Assembly: GCA_023430975.1 (NCBI GenBank)
Contig: JAEYYB010000033.1
Span: 33,455-97,454 of the forward strand
Length of the DNA: 64,000 nucleotides
Direction of reading: 5' to 3'
From: Bacillota bacterium
GTDB taxonomy: Bacteria > Bacillota > Clostridia > Acetivibrionales > DSM-2933
Positions 7,858-16,896 of the stretch are shown here, one piece after another. The position numbers were made by a program, and so were the translations under genes. A model generated the notes under the pieces. It was not told the DNA's origin. It did no database searches and saw only the letters and a list, made by a program, of their open reading frames with translations. Within the stretch, counting starts at the first letter, position 1. The number at the start of each line of letters is the position of its first letter.

Positions 7858-7983
7858 GTGAAAAAGGTGTTGAAAGATGTAGTCTCTAATATAATTACAG
7901 GCTTAACATCAAATGTTGCTTCAAAATGCTGGCCTTTTGCTTTCTATCAACCTAAAGCACCTAAAGCTTTAAGAAAAGGATAA
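7858..7983 (+). CDS. agrD: AgrD-like autoinducing peptide precursor
   Basis: A 41-residue peptide starting at GTG 7858, nine bases after GAAGGAAGGA. It has the three AgrD parts: an amphipathic N-terminal leader (residues 1-20, KKVLKDVVSNIITGL), a core around Cys24 (SKCWPFAF), and a C-terminal recognition tail YQPKAPKALRKG. The xQPKxPxxL tail is characteristic of clostridial AgrD peptides cut by AgrB. The predicted product is a thiolactone ring closed on Cys24 with about five or six residues (C-W-P-F-A, possibly with F); the exact ends cannot be set from sequence. The gene is short enough to be missed by automatic gene callers. Confidence 0.88.
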   Translation: MKKVLKDVVSNIITGLTSNVASKCWPFAFYQPKAPKALRKG

Positions 7984-7991
7984 TAAACGCC

Positions 7992-8093
7992 AAAACACTT
8001 TAATCTTTTATCCATTCCATAATTTATGCATTAACAATTAACTGGCCTATTAGTAGTTATTTGTAATTTGGATATTAAGTTTAAAGTGTTTTT
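7992..8093. terminator. Possible bidirectional terminator between agrD and agrC
   Basis: AAAACACTTTA (7992-8002) can pair with TAAAGTGTTTT (8082-8092), followed by T-rich sequence. The 79-base loop makes it weak, but the convergent gene arrangement calls for a terminator here. Confidence 0.3.
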
Positions 8094-8127
8094 ATTTTTG
8101 ATTTCTCTATAAAAAGTCGCTGATGTG

Positions 8128-9426
8128 TTATAAAATCTCTAGTCTTTGAGAAAACAATGTATCTGTTACTGATGTTTTTAATGAACAATTCTGATTCCTC
8201 GAAATGATCTTGTTAACCTCCCAAAGTCCAAACCCGCTATGCCCAGACTTTGTAGTATACCCATTTTCAAATATTTTGTCTTTATTCAATTCACCTGCAT
8301 AAGAATTTATTATTTCTATTACAATAATGTTATGAGAATTTTTGTTAATAGATAACTCTACGTATTTATTAGAAGATTCAAATGCAGCTTCAAGTGCATT
8401 ATCCAAAAGTATGCCTAAGACTTTGCACAAATCATAAATCTTTACTTTTTCTATATTATATTCATCCATGATATTTATTATGAACTGGACATCCTTAAGC
8501 TCTGCAAATGATAGTTTTGAAAGTAGCAATCCATATAACGCAGGATTATTTTTTACATATTTGCTAAGGGGAAGGGTATTGTTTATTCTCCTGGTGTCGC
8601 TTTGCAGCTGCTGGTAATATTTTTTTAGCCCGCTTATATCATTTAATGCAATATATCCGCCAATTGCCTGAACATTATTGTTAAAGTCATGCTTAAATCC
8701 CCTTAAGCCGTCAATAATATCATCAAGTGTTTTTATGTAATCTTTCTGGAACTCAACTTCCCTGCTTTTAACCTCAAGCTCGGATGATTTTATTGAGTTA
8801 TAAAAACATAATATCAGAAGAACGAGAACCGCAAATACATTAAAATATACCATACTGGTATCAATATTTTTGGAATTATTCAAATAATACAAAATATTCG
8901 GTACAATCAAAATTGCACTTATAATTGAGTTGGCAAGTATGCTAAAAGACCTTTTTTTATTAATATCTTCAGGTATATCAACTTTCAATCTCATATAGAA
9001 TACAGCAATAGCCATTGCTAGATAAAGCACCATTCCTATTATTCTTAATAAGATCATGTTAGGATATGTGCTAGCCCAAGTATTGACATCGAACTTACTA
9101 CCTATTGATATTTTTAATATGGCAGACCCCAAGTAATCAAACAGTGCACTAATAACGATCAATAAGGATGTAGCCACTATAGAATGAACAACCTGAAAGC
9201 CCAATATAAACTTTAAAGTTGAAGTCATAATTATTATATAAAGAAAAACGTTTATAGGATTGTTATTTCCTAATATTACTGTAAATAAAGTTTGTGCTGC
9301 TGTATTTACCAATGAAAAGGCAATTAATTTTTTTAGATCAATAGTTTTATTAAAAATATTTAATACCAGAAACCCCTGTAGTAGAAAAAACACAAATTGC
9401 ACAACATTTTGTACAATAACATCCAA
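8128..9426 (-). CDS. AgrC-like sensor histidine kinase (GHKL/HPK10 type)
   Basis: A 432-residue kinase. Residues 1-210 form about six membrane helices, the usual peptide-sensing domain of AgrC. A short linker helix leads to the phosphoacceptor His246 in RGFKHDFNNNVQ, the HPK10-type box. The GHKL ATPase domain has DNALEAAF (N-box) and GFGLWEVNKII (G-box). The ATG at 9426 follows GGAGGGG. It is convergent with agrBD, and by position should sense the AgrD product. No LytTR-type AgrA regulator gene is next to it, so its partner must be elsewhere or a different regulator. Confidence 0.88.
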   Translation of the reverse strand: MDVIVQNVVQFVFFLLQGFLVLNIFNKTIDLKKLIAFSLVNTAAQTLFTVILGNNNPINVFLYIIIMTSTLKFILGFQVVHSIVATSLLIVISALFDYLGSAILKISIGSKFDVNTWASTYPNMILLRIIGMVLYLAMAIAVFYMRLKVDIPEDINKKRSFSILANSIISAILIVPNILYYLNNSKNIDTSMVYFNVFAVLVLLILCFYNSIKSSELEVKSREVEFQKDYIKTLDDIIDGLRGFKHDFNNNVQAIGGYIALNDISGLKKYYQQLQSDTRRINNTLPLSKYVKNNPALYGLLLSKLSFAELKDVQFIINIMDEYNIEKVKIYDLCKVLGILLDNALEAAFESSNKYVELSINKNSHNIIVIEIINSYAGELNKDKIFENGYTTKSGHSGFGLWEVNKIISRNQNCSLKTSVTDTLFSQRLEIL

Positions 9427-9483
9427 AATATCCCCTCCAAATCAAGAAAAAATATTAAATGCTTAAATTCCTGTTGTATTATA

Positions 9484-10497
9484 TTAATTTATTCCTGCCA
9501 GGAGCATTTCAACTGCTACTCTGTCATTAATCCTACCGGTCTTTACTGCAACATCCAATTCAAGACTTTCCTCTACAATCCTCTTGAGTACGCTTAGCTC
9601 AAATTCCTTTGATTGCTTCATTATTTTACCTGCTATATATGGTGATACACCTATCTTTGCTGCAGCATCATTTATATTTGCACCTGCCTGGCTTAAAAGC
9701 TTCATAGATAATAGCTGGTTAAACTGTCTTGCAATCATGTATAGAATTTTAGGCATAGGTTCCTTTAAAACAACCATTTCTTCAAGAATAACAAATGCCT
9801 TTGTCCTGTCTTTTGCTGCAATAGCATCAGTCAAATCGAAAATGCGGCTTTTTATGGATTTAGTACACACCTTTTCAACATCTTGTGCAGAAAGCGTTTC
9901 TTTATTGCCCAAAAAAAGAATCAGCTTTTCAGCCTCATTATAAATTTCAATCATCCCCTGGTCGCAGTTGTTTACAATCACAGAGGCCAATTCCTGACTA
10001 ATATTTTTGTTTTTAGCCCTAAACAATTTTACAACCCATCTTACCAATTCAGGTGGTTTTTGAAATGGAAACTCAACAATTAGCCCATTCTTTTTAACTA
10101 AGTCAATTACCTTTAGTCTTTTGTCAACTTCCTCTTCTATAAATATAAGACAAGTATAAGATGGAACGCTTTGCATAAGCATTGCAAGATTGTCCTTCTT
10201 CCCATCTGTTTTTTCACTGTCGGACTTTTTTGATGCTTTGAATATCCCTGAATTCTTTACTAAAACAAGCTTTCTCTCTGAAAACAATGGTACTGTCTCA
10301 CAATTGTCAGCAAGCTTCCCTAAGTCAACCTTCCCTTCCATAACAATCTTATTCATATCTTTCATATTGCCGCCAACTATTTTGGCCTCAATTGATTGTA
10401 AGTATAAATTCTTTAAATATTCCTCATGGCCATAAAAAAGATATAAATTTTTAAACTTATTCGACTTGATATGTTCCTTTAGTATATCCAGACTCAT
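9484..10497 (-). CDS. holA: DNA polymerase III, delta subunit
   Basis: A 337-residue clamp-loader subunit that opens the beta sliding clamp and helps load it on DNA. The N-terminal AAA+-like domain starts with NLYLFYGHEEYLKN in place of a working P-loop, which is normal for delta. The C-terminal helical collar domain contains LYMIARQFNQLLSMK and a final DRVAVEMLLAGIN motif. Length is normal. The ATG at 10497 follows GGGTGA. In Bacillus holA (yqeN) lies beside comEC and rpsT; the same genes are close here but are separated by inserted genes on both sides. Confidence 0.93.
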   Translation of the reverse strand: MSLDILKEHIKSNKFKNLYLFYGHEEYLKNLYLQSIEAKIVGGNMKDMNKIVMEGKVDLGKLADNCETVPLFSERKLVLVKNSGIFKASKKSDSEKTDGKKDNLAMLMQSVPSYTCLIFIEEEVDKRLKVIDLVKKNGLIVEFPFQKPPELVRWVVKLFRAKNKNISQELASVIVNNCDQGMIEIYNEAEKLILFLGNKETLSAQDVEKVCTKSIKSRIFDLTDAIAAKDRTKAFVILEEMVVLKEPMPKILYMIARQFNQLLSMKLLSQAGANINDAAAKIGVSPYIAGKIMKQSKEFELSVLKRIVEESLELDVAVKTGRINDRVAVEMLLAGIN

Positions 10498-10604
10498 TGT
10501 TTCACCCGTTTTATTACTAATTATTTATTCCACAATGGTAATTGTATCATTAAAGTTACACTATTAAAAGAAAAAAAATATAGAAATGTCACTCATTATG
10601 AAAA

Positions 10605-11957
10605 TTATGTCAATTCTTCGCACCCTCCAAACTTTGTAAGTGATAGTGCGTATAAAAATGGTGTATACCTTATATTAAAATAAGCCTGCAAATCAATTTT
10701 CTTAAAACCTTTAAAACTGGGAAATACATTAGCTTCAATTAACCAAAGATTTTGGTCCACATCTAGAGCAACATCAATACCAAATTCCGAATAATGATTT
10801 CCTGATTTATTCATGTAATCGCAAAATTTTCCGCAAAACTGCAAAATTCCTTCATGAAATGATGTTGATTGTTCTCTGAAAGACCTCCGAATAGCTTCAT
10901 CAATGGTCAAAGCATAGCCTCCTCTAGAAATATTTGTAATGTGACTGCCGTTTTTTGAAACCCGGCACTCAATCCCCGAACATTGCCATGTTCTGTCTGC
11001 ATTCTTTTGCATAACGACCCTTATATCGAAAGGACAACTGTCTATGGTAGCCAATGATAAAAATTTCTGAAGAATGTATTTATTAAATAGATTGTTGTTT
11101 TGATCAAAAAATTCCCTAAGTTCACTGATTTTATAAGTTTCAACGACAGGCAACACTAATCTGTAATCAGTAACCTTGTAATTGTCTCCTTCCTTTTCGA
11201 TAATTAATATTCCTCTTCCTCTTGATAGATCAATTGGTTTTAATATTGCCCTCACATGCTTATCTATAAAACTTATAATCTGGTCAAAATCATGTGTCAG
11301 CTGCGTTGGTGGAAGGAAATCACGAAGTTCCTCATTCTTATCGATATATTCATATAGTTCAAACTTTGTAAACCTGCAGGAATTGAATAATCTTCCACCT
11401 GTTTCTCTTATAAGTCTTTTTATGTCATTGGGATTCGAATGAAAATCCCTCCTGTATATAACCTCTGGAAGTGGAAAATAGCCATAATCCCAACTATGTG
11501 ACAGACTGTCATAATATAGCCCGAATGCTATACGCTCCTTCCAATTAATAGTTTTTGGAGAAAATGCATAAATAAGTCCTCCAATTTTATCATAAATTCC
11601 GAATCTATCTGAATATTTCTCCATATGTCTGGGACTATATTTATAAATATTATTGCCCAATAAAAGCCCGATAACAGGTCCTATTGAAATTGCATTTCTC
11701 TCAACACAGATCCTGTAAGTCAACATTTCAGGAATAAGCAATTTGTTTCTTAATCCAATTGATATTCCAATTATTCCAGGGTCGTCATATGTGCTGTTCA
11801 TACTCATATCAAAAAATTCCGAATACTTTACCACAGCACTGACAGTCCTACCCCCAAAACATACAAAAACTCTATTCGGATACATGCCCATCATTGATAA
11901 CGGCAAGAATATAATATCCTTATCCGATACTTCCAGCTTAAATTTAGCCCACATCAT
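10605..11957 (-). CDS. YheC/YheD-type ATP-grasp protein, spore coat associated
   Basis: About 451 residues if translation begins at the ATG at 11957 or 11954 (GGTTGGTGG just upstream); the open frame reaches 12032. The C-terminal half is an ATP-grasp fold: IDKHVRAILKPIDLSRGRGI, then VRVVMQK-type strands and the C-terminal WLIEANVFPSFKGF metal-binding motif. Bacillus YheC/YheD proteins of this family are linked to the endospore coat. ATP-grasp enzymes join a carboxylate to an amine, but the substrate here is unknown. It lies alone between comEC and holA, separated from comEC by over 200 bases with a fragment of the dispersed element. Confidence 0.8.
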   Translation of the reverse strand: MMWAKFKLEVSDKDIIFLPLSMMGMYPNRVFVCFGGRTVSAVVKYSEFFDMSMNSTYDDPGIIGISIGLRNKLLIPEMLTYRICVERNAISIGPVIGLLLGNNIYKYSPRHMEKYSDRFGIYDKIGGLIYAFSPKTINWKERIAFGLYYDSLSHSWDYGYFPLPEVIYRRDFHSNPNDIKRLIRETGGRLFNSCRFTKFELYEYIDKNEELRDFLPPTQLTHDFDQIISFIDKHVRAILKPIDLSRGRGILIIEKEGDNYKVTDYRLVLPVVETYKISELREFFDQNNNLFNKYILQKFLSLATIDSCPFDIRVVMQKNADRTWQCSGIECRVSKNGSHITNISRGGYALTIDEAIRRSFREQSTSFHEGILQFCGKFCDYMNKSGNHYSEFGIDVALDVDQNLWLIEANVFPSFKGFKKIDLQAYFNIRYTPFLYALSLTKFGGCEELT

Positions 11958-12138
11958 TTCCACCAACCTTATGTGAATTCCGACAATTGAAAAAGCTATA
12001 TCAAATGTGATTATTTTTTTATATATGTGCAATTTGAATATGCTAGGTATATCTTAACCTATCTATATATATTAAAAATTGCAGATTATATGAGTAGAAA
12101 ATGTAAATAACCATTGAGATTTACATAATCACATAACA

Positions 12139-12172
12139 ATATAGATTAAAAGTGATTAATTCTATATTTTAG
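12139..12172. repeat. Partial dispersed palindromic element
   Basis: Only one end is recognisable (ATAGATTAAAAGTGATTAAT). It looks like a truncated copy between comEC and the ATP-grasp gene. Confidence 0.45.
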
Positions 12173-12244
12173 AATATGCCAAATTAACATAATGTGATAC
12201 TTTTTCATTTCATAAAGAAGAGATTCATTGCATGGTCAAGAAAA

Positions 12245-14602
12245 TCAATTTTCGAGGGTCTTCCATATTTCAATATCTTTACCGTTAGTCCTCATCAATA
12301 CCGTTCCGTGGATATCTGTCCTTAAAACTTTCACATTCCTATTTTGCATCCTTTCCATTACAACATAAGCAGGATGTCCGAAGCTGTTATTTTTCCCCAC
12401 ACTTATAACTGCTATTTTGGGATCTACAGCTTTTAGAAAGTTCTCTGTAGTAGAACTAGCTGATCCATGATGTGCAACCTTTAATACATCTGCTTTTAGA
12501 TCTGTGTTGTTTTCTAGTAAAATATTCTCGGTCTCTTTTTCGATATCCCCTGTAAAAAGAACACTTACATCTTTATAATTGAGCTTAAATACGATTGCAC
12601 CGTTATTCTCAGGTGATTTGTTTATTTTGACGCCTTCTATGGGGTTTAGAATCTTAAGACTTGTATCATTGTCAAGCCCAATAATATCCCCAGCCTTGCA
12701 TGCCCTTATTGTAGTCTTTTGATGGTCCGCTAGGCTCAAAAGCTTTGCATATGGCTTCAAATCCATCTCATGTGGAATAATGAGATTATCTACCTTAATA
12801 TCCTTAAAAACAGTTAATAAGCCTTGCAAATGGTCATCATCTCCATGGGTTGAAACAACTAAATCAAGCTTTGTAACCCCATAGTCAAATAAAAACGGAA
12901 CAACTGTATAATCACCCATATTATGCTTAAAATCCGTTCTTGATGCAAAACCTCCTCCATCTATCAGTACAGTTTTTCCTTTGTTGGTCACTATAAGTTG
13001 TGAATCACCTTCCCCAACATCTATAAACACAAGTCTCATATCCTTAGGGAAAAAGTACGATCCTGCAAATAGAAGCGATATTGCAGATATTGATATGACA
13101 TAGTATCTGGGCTTTAATTTTATGTTATACGTAGGCCTAAGCCAAAATAAATATAGAATTGCAATATGGTAAATTAGAAAGCCTGGTATGGAAGGAGTAG
13201 CTATTTTTATTACTGCAAAAGGTATTTGTGATGATATTTTGGCTACATAAAGTATAAATGATAGAAATGAATTGCATACAAGCCCTAAAAGCTCTGCAGG
13301 AACAATGCTTATTTGTCCTATTATGACCATTACAATACCAAGTATTGTCAGAGCCTCAACCAGAGGAACTACTAAAAGGTTTGAAAGTAAAGAAATAATT
13401 GATATTTTGTTAAAATACATGGCACTTATAAGGACAACACCCATCTGTGCAGAAATGGTAGCAGCCAGGATATCAGAAATAAAAGAAGGTAGGAACTTAA
13501 AATCCAGCTTGCTTTTTAAATATTTATAAAACAGTACTAACGAAAGCGTTGCTCCAAAAGAAAGCTGAAACCCTATATCAAATAAAGTATAGGGGTTATA
13601 TATGAGCAAAAGTATTAATGCAAACGATATACTTGTAAAAATGTCCGTTTCCCTTTTTAAGAGCTGCCCCACAAGTATTATAACAGCCATTATGACTGCC
13701 CTTGCTACTGAAGGTGAAAAACCTGTTATGAAAAGAAACATAATGAGTATTCCAATTATGGTAATATTGGATATCCTTTGTGACAGCCTCATCTTTTTAA
13801 AAACAAAAATTAATGGAAATACAATAAATGCGATATTCATTCCGGAAACCGCTGTCAAATGGGATAATCCTGCATCACTAAACGCATTTGCCATGTCCTC
13901 GCTCATATCCTCTGTATAGCCAATGAGCATACCATTTAGTAAAGCCGCTTGCTCCTTTGGAACGCATAATTTCACCATTTTGGTTATACGATTTCTTAAG
14001 CTTATTCCAACCTTTATCAGAGGATTTACACTTGATGAATCACCAATCTCAATACTATCGCTTTTCGCGTACATAGTAGCTGAAATACCCGATTTAAGAA
14101 GATGACTTCTATAATCAAAACCTCCCGGCACTCTTTTTCCATCAGGAATATTGATTTTTCCATTGACGATAATACTCATTCCATATACAAAAACCTGGGT
14201 TCCTGTCTTTGCTGGGACTGTAAGGAGAAGCTTGCCCTTTACTTTGTGCCCCTTACCATTAGCTATTATATTATCTGTCTTAATGGTATATACTGTCTTT
14301 GATTCTTTGAAATCAGGCTCGGAGCATATGAATCCAGCCACGCGAACGTCTTGACCTGAGAATTCCATAAATTTATCTGAATTGATTTTATTGATTATGG
14401 TGAACTCTGCTACACCTGTTATAAAAAAAATCATAATACCAAATATGACAATTGTATATTTTTTGTCTTTATGTTGGAAAGTAACTAGTATAGAGATTAA
14501 CATCAATGCTGCAAAAGCGATATATACAGCTATCATGCCAATATATGCAGTAAATATACCAGCTATAAGGAACAATGAAAACAACAATAACGGCCTTTTC
14601 AT
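12245..14602 (-). CDS. comEC: ComEC/Rec2 competence channel protein
   Basis: A protein of about 785 residues (801 if the upstream ATG at 14650 is used) with the full ComEC layout: an N-terminal membrane pair and DUF4131/OB-like region, the multi-helix Competence domain (HLTAVSGMNIAFIVF), and a C-terminal metallo-beta-lactamase-like domain with STHGDDDHLQG and VLKVAHHGSASSTT. It forms the inner-membrane channel for single-stranded DNA in transformation, and the MBL domain may degrade the other strand. No comEA or comGA lies in this window. The start is uncertain: GGAGG is 13 bases before the ATG at 14602 and abuts another ATG at 14614. Confidence 0.93.
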   Translation of the reverse strand: MKRPLLLFSLFLIAGIFTAYIGMIAVYIAFAALMLISILVTFQHKDKKYTIVIFGIMIFFITGVAEFTIINKINSDKFMEFSGQDVRVAGFICSEPDFKESKTVYTIKTDNIIANGKGHKVKGKLLLTVPAKTGTQVFVYGMSIIVNGKINIPDGKRVPGGFDYRSHLLKSGISATMYAKSDSIEIGDSSSVNPLIKVGISLRNRITKMVKLCVPKEQAALLNGMLIGYTEDMSEDMANAFSDAGLSHLTAVSGMNIAFIVFPLIFVFKKMRLSQRISNITIIGILIMFLFITGFSPSVARAVIMAVIILVGQLLKRETDIFTSISFALILLLIYNPYTLFDIGFQLSFGATLSLVLFYKYLKSKLDFKFLPSFISDILAATISAQMGVVLISAMYFNKISIISLLSNLLVVPLVEALTILGIVMVIIGQISIVPAELLGLVCNSFLSFILYVAKISSQIPFAVIKIATPSIPGFLIYHIAILYLFWLRPTYNIKLKPRYYVISISAISLLFAGSYFFPKDMRLVFIDVGEGDSQLIVTNKGKTVLIDGGGFASRTDFKHNMGDYTVVPFLFDYGVTKLDLVVSTHGDDDHLQGLLTVFKDIKVDNLIIPHEMDLKPYAKLLSLADHQKTTIRACKAGDIIGLDNDTSLKILNPIEGVKINKSPENNGAIVFKLNYKDVSVLFTGDIEKETENILLENNTDLKADVLKVAHHGSASSTTENFLKAVDPKIAVISVGKNNSFGHPAYVVMERMQNRNVKVLRTDIHGTVLMRTNGKDIEIWKTLEN

Positions 14603-14720
14603 AGTAGTTACCATGCCTCCATATAAAAATCGCAAAGTATTTTTCCACATTGATGCTTTGTCAAAAATTGTGACGTATCATACACTAATCAAAGAATGAC
14701 TAAGGAATGACTAAATATCG

Positions 14721-14748
14721 AAAAAAAAGCTCCTTTTAAAGGAGCTTT
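14721..14748 (-). terminator. Rho-independent terminator of the NlpC/P60 gene
   Basis: The stem AAAGCTCCTTT/AAAGGAGCTTT at 14726-14748 is followed on the minus strand by eight U residues, 14 bases past the stop. Confidence 0.9.
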
Positions 14749-14761
14749 AAATTTGGTGTTG

Positions 14762-15751
14762 TTATTTCAAAAATCTTCTTGCACTCATATAAGCATTAGA
14801 ATAAAAACCTTCACTAAGACTGCTTATAACAACTTTATGTGCATTTGAACCTGATGAAGCATGAATAAACTTACCATCTCCAATATAGATTCCTGCATGG
14901 TTGATATAATTTTTTCCACCGTTGGTATCATAGAAAACAACATCTCCAGGCTTTAAGTTTGCTCTACTTACCTTTGTGCCTTGACGAGCCTGGTCAGCGG
15001 CAACACGTTCCAAGCTAATACCAAAATGGTTATAAACGTATGAAACAAAACCAGAACAATCAAAACCCTTAGGTGAACTGCCTCCATAAACATACTTTAC
15101 ACCTAAAAACTTCTTTGCGTAAGTAACAAGACTTTGACGTACATCAGAAACAGAATCGCTTGTTGCTGCTTCCTTACCGTCATCGGAGTTATCTCTTTGC
15201 TGATTTTCGTCAGTACCTCTCGATGTAGTATTTTTAGTTGAAGTTGATTTTGTAGAACTAGAAGTAGTGGAACCAGTTGATTTAGCATTGATAAAATCGC
15301 TGAAAACCCAACCCACTTTTCCATCAGAAGTACGAACCTTATACCAATTACCGGAAGAACTTAAAACACTGACACTGGTACCTTTCTTGAAGGTCCTAAG
15401 TACTAGTGAGTCAGTACTTGCATTTTCTCTTAAGTTGACATTATCTTCTTTAATTGTTGCTGATTGGGATGAAACCTGCTTAACAGTAACGAACTCGCTG
15501 CTAACCCATCCTGTAATACCTTTGTAAGATACTTTGTACCAACCATCCTTACTGCTTACTACAGTAACACTCGTCCCTTTTTCCAACTGTTCGAGAATGT
15601 CTGCAGAAGTACTTGGTGACTTTCTTATATTTAATATGTCACCCTTAACAACACCTGTTTTGCTACCTTCTGCATTAGCATAAGCAGCTACTGCAAAAGA
15701 TAACGTCATAGACACACTTAAACAAATAAGTGCCTTTTTGAAACCAAACAT
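14762..15751 (-). CDS. Secreted SH3b-SH3b-NlpC/P60 peptidoglycan endopeptidase
   Basis: A 329-residue secreted hydrolase. Signal peptide to about Ala27; two bacterial SH3 domains (about 32-92 and 98-155) that bind cell wall; a Ser/Thr-rich linker (158-200); and a C-terminal NlpC/P60 domain (about 204-329). The catalytic set is Cys232 in FDCSGF, His285 in NHAGIYIG and His297 in FIHASS. It should cut gamma-D-Glu-diaminopimelate bonds in stem peptides. The gene stands alone with its own terminator and a c-di-AMP riboswitch in its leader, matching the known link between ydaO-type riboswitches and wall hydrolases. Confidence 0.94.
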   Translation of the reverse strand: MFGFKKALICLSVSMTLSFAVAAYANAEGSKTGVVKGDILNIRKSPSTSADILEQLEKGTSVTVVSSKDGWYKVSYKGITGWVSSEFVTVKQVSSQSATIKEDNVNLRENASTDSLVLRTFKKGTSVSVLSSSGNWYKVRTSDGKVGWVFSDFINAKSTGSTTSSSTKSTSTKNTTSRGTDENQQRDNSDDGKEAATSDSVSDVRQSLVTYAKKFLGVKYVYGGSSPKGFDCSGFVSYVYNHFGISLERVAADQARQGTKVSRANLKPGDVVFYDTNGGKNYINHAGIYIGDGKFIHASSGSNAHKVVISSLSEGFYSNAYMSARRFLK

Positions 15752-15766
15752 ATTTTCCTCCTATTT

Positions 15767-15888
15767 ATAGCTTCCGAAGTTAGCTGTCGGGTTCGGGTAA
15801 TAGGATCACCCCTACTATCTATCGATAGATTAACCCCAAAAATATTGGTTCCTCCGTACCTCCCTATCCCAAGGGAAGATTCAGCTAT
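15767..15888 (-). promoter_or_regulatory. c-di-AMP riboswitch (ydaO/yuaA class)
   Basis: Read on the minus strand, the leader of the NlpC/P60 gene contains the ydaO hallmarks in order: GGAGGAACCAAT, GGGGTTAATC, GGGTGATCC, then CCCGAACCCGACAGCTAAC and TTCGGAAGCT. The outer helix P1 can form from ATAGCT (15888-15883) and AGCTAT (15772-15767). The 3' end lies about five bases before the ribosome binding site, so ligand binding could affect translation or transcription. In this class c-di-AMP normally turns expression off. Confidence 0.92.
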
Positions 15889-15989
15889 TTATTAAGTTTT
15901 TTACTTCATTGATATTATATACATCTTGACATGGTTTGTCAAATCAAACCTTGTTTTAATGTTATTATTGCCTAAATCATGTAAAATTT

Positions 15990-16514
15990 TTATAGGTTCT
16001 TCTGCATAATTATTACATTACACTGTTTATTAGAAATTTTTACACACTTATTCTTTCTTATATATACAGTAAATCCGAGTGATTTCCAAAAATGCCTGCC
16101 TTTAATATTCTCCTCAACAACTGCTAAATATGCCTCCGAAATATTTTTACAGTTCTTTAGATATGAAAGTCCTAAATTTATGGTTTCCCTACCATAGCCT
16201 TTTCTTTGGTAATAATGGTCTATTACTATTATCCTTATAAAAACCTTTCTTTGATCCTGAATCTCCAATTTACCTTTTAAGATTCCTATCATTTCATTAT
16301 CTTCTTTTTTATATATACCTGCAAAAAACTCGCTTTCTGATTGAACCGAATCTTCATATATTGAAACCAAATCACTAATCTTAACCGGCATATCCCTTCC
16401 TGTTGCATACTTAAAATGCTCTATCTTATTATACCATGTTAGGATTTTTTCGAGTTCGTCAAAAGCTATGTCCCTTAAATATACATATTCACCTTGTATA
16501 TTCATTGAAAGCAT
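15990..16514 (-). CDS. GNAT-family N-acetyltransferase
   Basis: A 174-residue single-domain GNAT protein. The acetyl-CoA loop is visible as IIVIDHYYQRKGYGRETINL, and the C-terminal strand region has NIKGRHFWKSLGFTVYIRK. The start at 16514 has CTGGAGG upstream. The substrate cannot be told. It stands alone between the riboswitch-controlled hydrolase and the cohesin-SLH gene, with a dispersed element upstream of it. No sign of damage. Confidence 0.85.
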   Translation of the reverse strand: MLSMNIQGEYVYLRDIAFDELEKILTWYNKIEHFKYATGRDMPVKISDLVSIYEDSVQSESEFFAGIYKKEDNEMIGILKGKLEIQDQRKVFIRIIVIDHYYQRKGYGRETINLGLSYLKNCKNISEAYLAVVEENIKGRHFWKSLGFTVYIRKNKCVKISNKQCNVIIMQKNL

Positions 16515-16686
16515 AATTCCTCCAGATTGCCATATAAAATGAAATATAAATTAAGAATGGCATTTAATACACTAAATTATTCGACATTTTTCTAATAAAC
16601 CCTTTTTAGTCATGATCCAAAAATTAATTCCTCTATAAATTTAGCTCATGTCTTGACTTGAATTATATATAATAGCATTTGTTTTT

Positions 16687-16789
16687 TATATTAAAAGTGA
16701 TAAATCTATTACATTTGTCTGTCGCAAATCCCGTTGAACCGTTCGTTATTTGCTCCGCCAAATGTAAGATTATTAACACTTTTAATATA
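16687..16789. repeat. Dispersed palindromic element, full-length copy
   Basis: About 103 bp, ends TATATTAAAAGTG and CACTTTTAATATA. The left half has CTATTACATTTGTCTGTCGC and the right half GCTCCGCCAAATGTAAGATT around a GTTGAACCGTTCGTT centre. This is the clearest example of the family, opposite in orientation to the 4990-5198 and 30371 copies. Confidence 0.9.
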
Positions 16790-16800
16790 GAACAATATTT

Positions 16801-16836
16801 CTTGCGATTTTGCAATCTTGATTGTTGTTGTGAAAA
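16801..16836. repeat. Third short repeat family, copy 1
   Basis: CTTGCGATTTTGCAATCTTG followed by ATTGTTGTTGTGAAAA. Similar segments occur at 36208-36243 and 59918-59955. Confidence 0.6.
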
Positions 16837-16883
16837 ATAAAAAGAAGAAAGCATCTGGCAGTTTTCGCCAAATGCTTTCTTCT
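16836..16883 (-). terminator. Rho-independent terminator of the cohesin-SLH gene
   Basis: AGAAGAAAGCATCTGGC pairs with GCCAAATGCTTTCTTCT; on the minus strand it is followed by a U-rich tract. It begins 13 bases after the stop codon. Confidence 0.88.
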
Positions 16884-16896
16884 AAATTAATTAATT

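Larger units (their letters stand above)
16515..16842. other. Intergenic region with dispersed repeats
   Basis: No supportable gene. It holds a 'TAGTCATGATCCAAAAATTAATTCC...CTATAAATTTAGCT' segment similar to 57566-57603, a full dispersed palindrome (16687-16789) and one copy of a third repeat family (16801-16836). Confidence 0.65.

Noticed and set aside
16663..16854. 63-residue minus-strand frame upstream of the scaffoldin terminator
   Set aside because: It runs across the dispersed palindrome and a second repeat, with no ribosome binding site or recognisable sequence.
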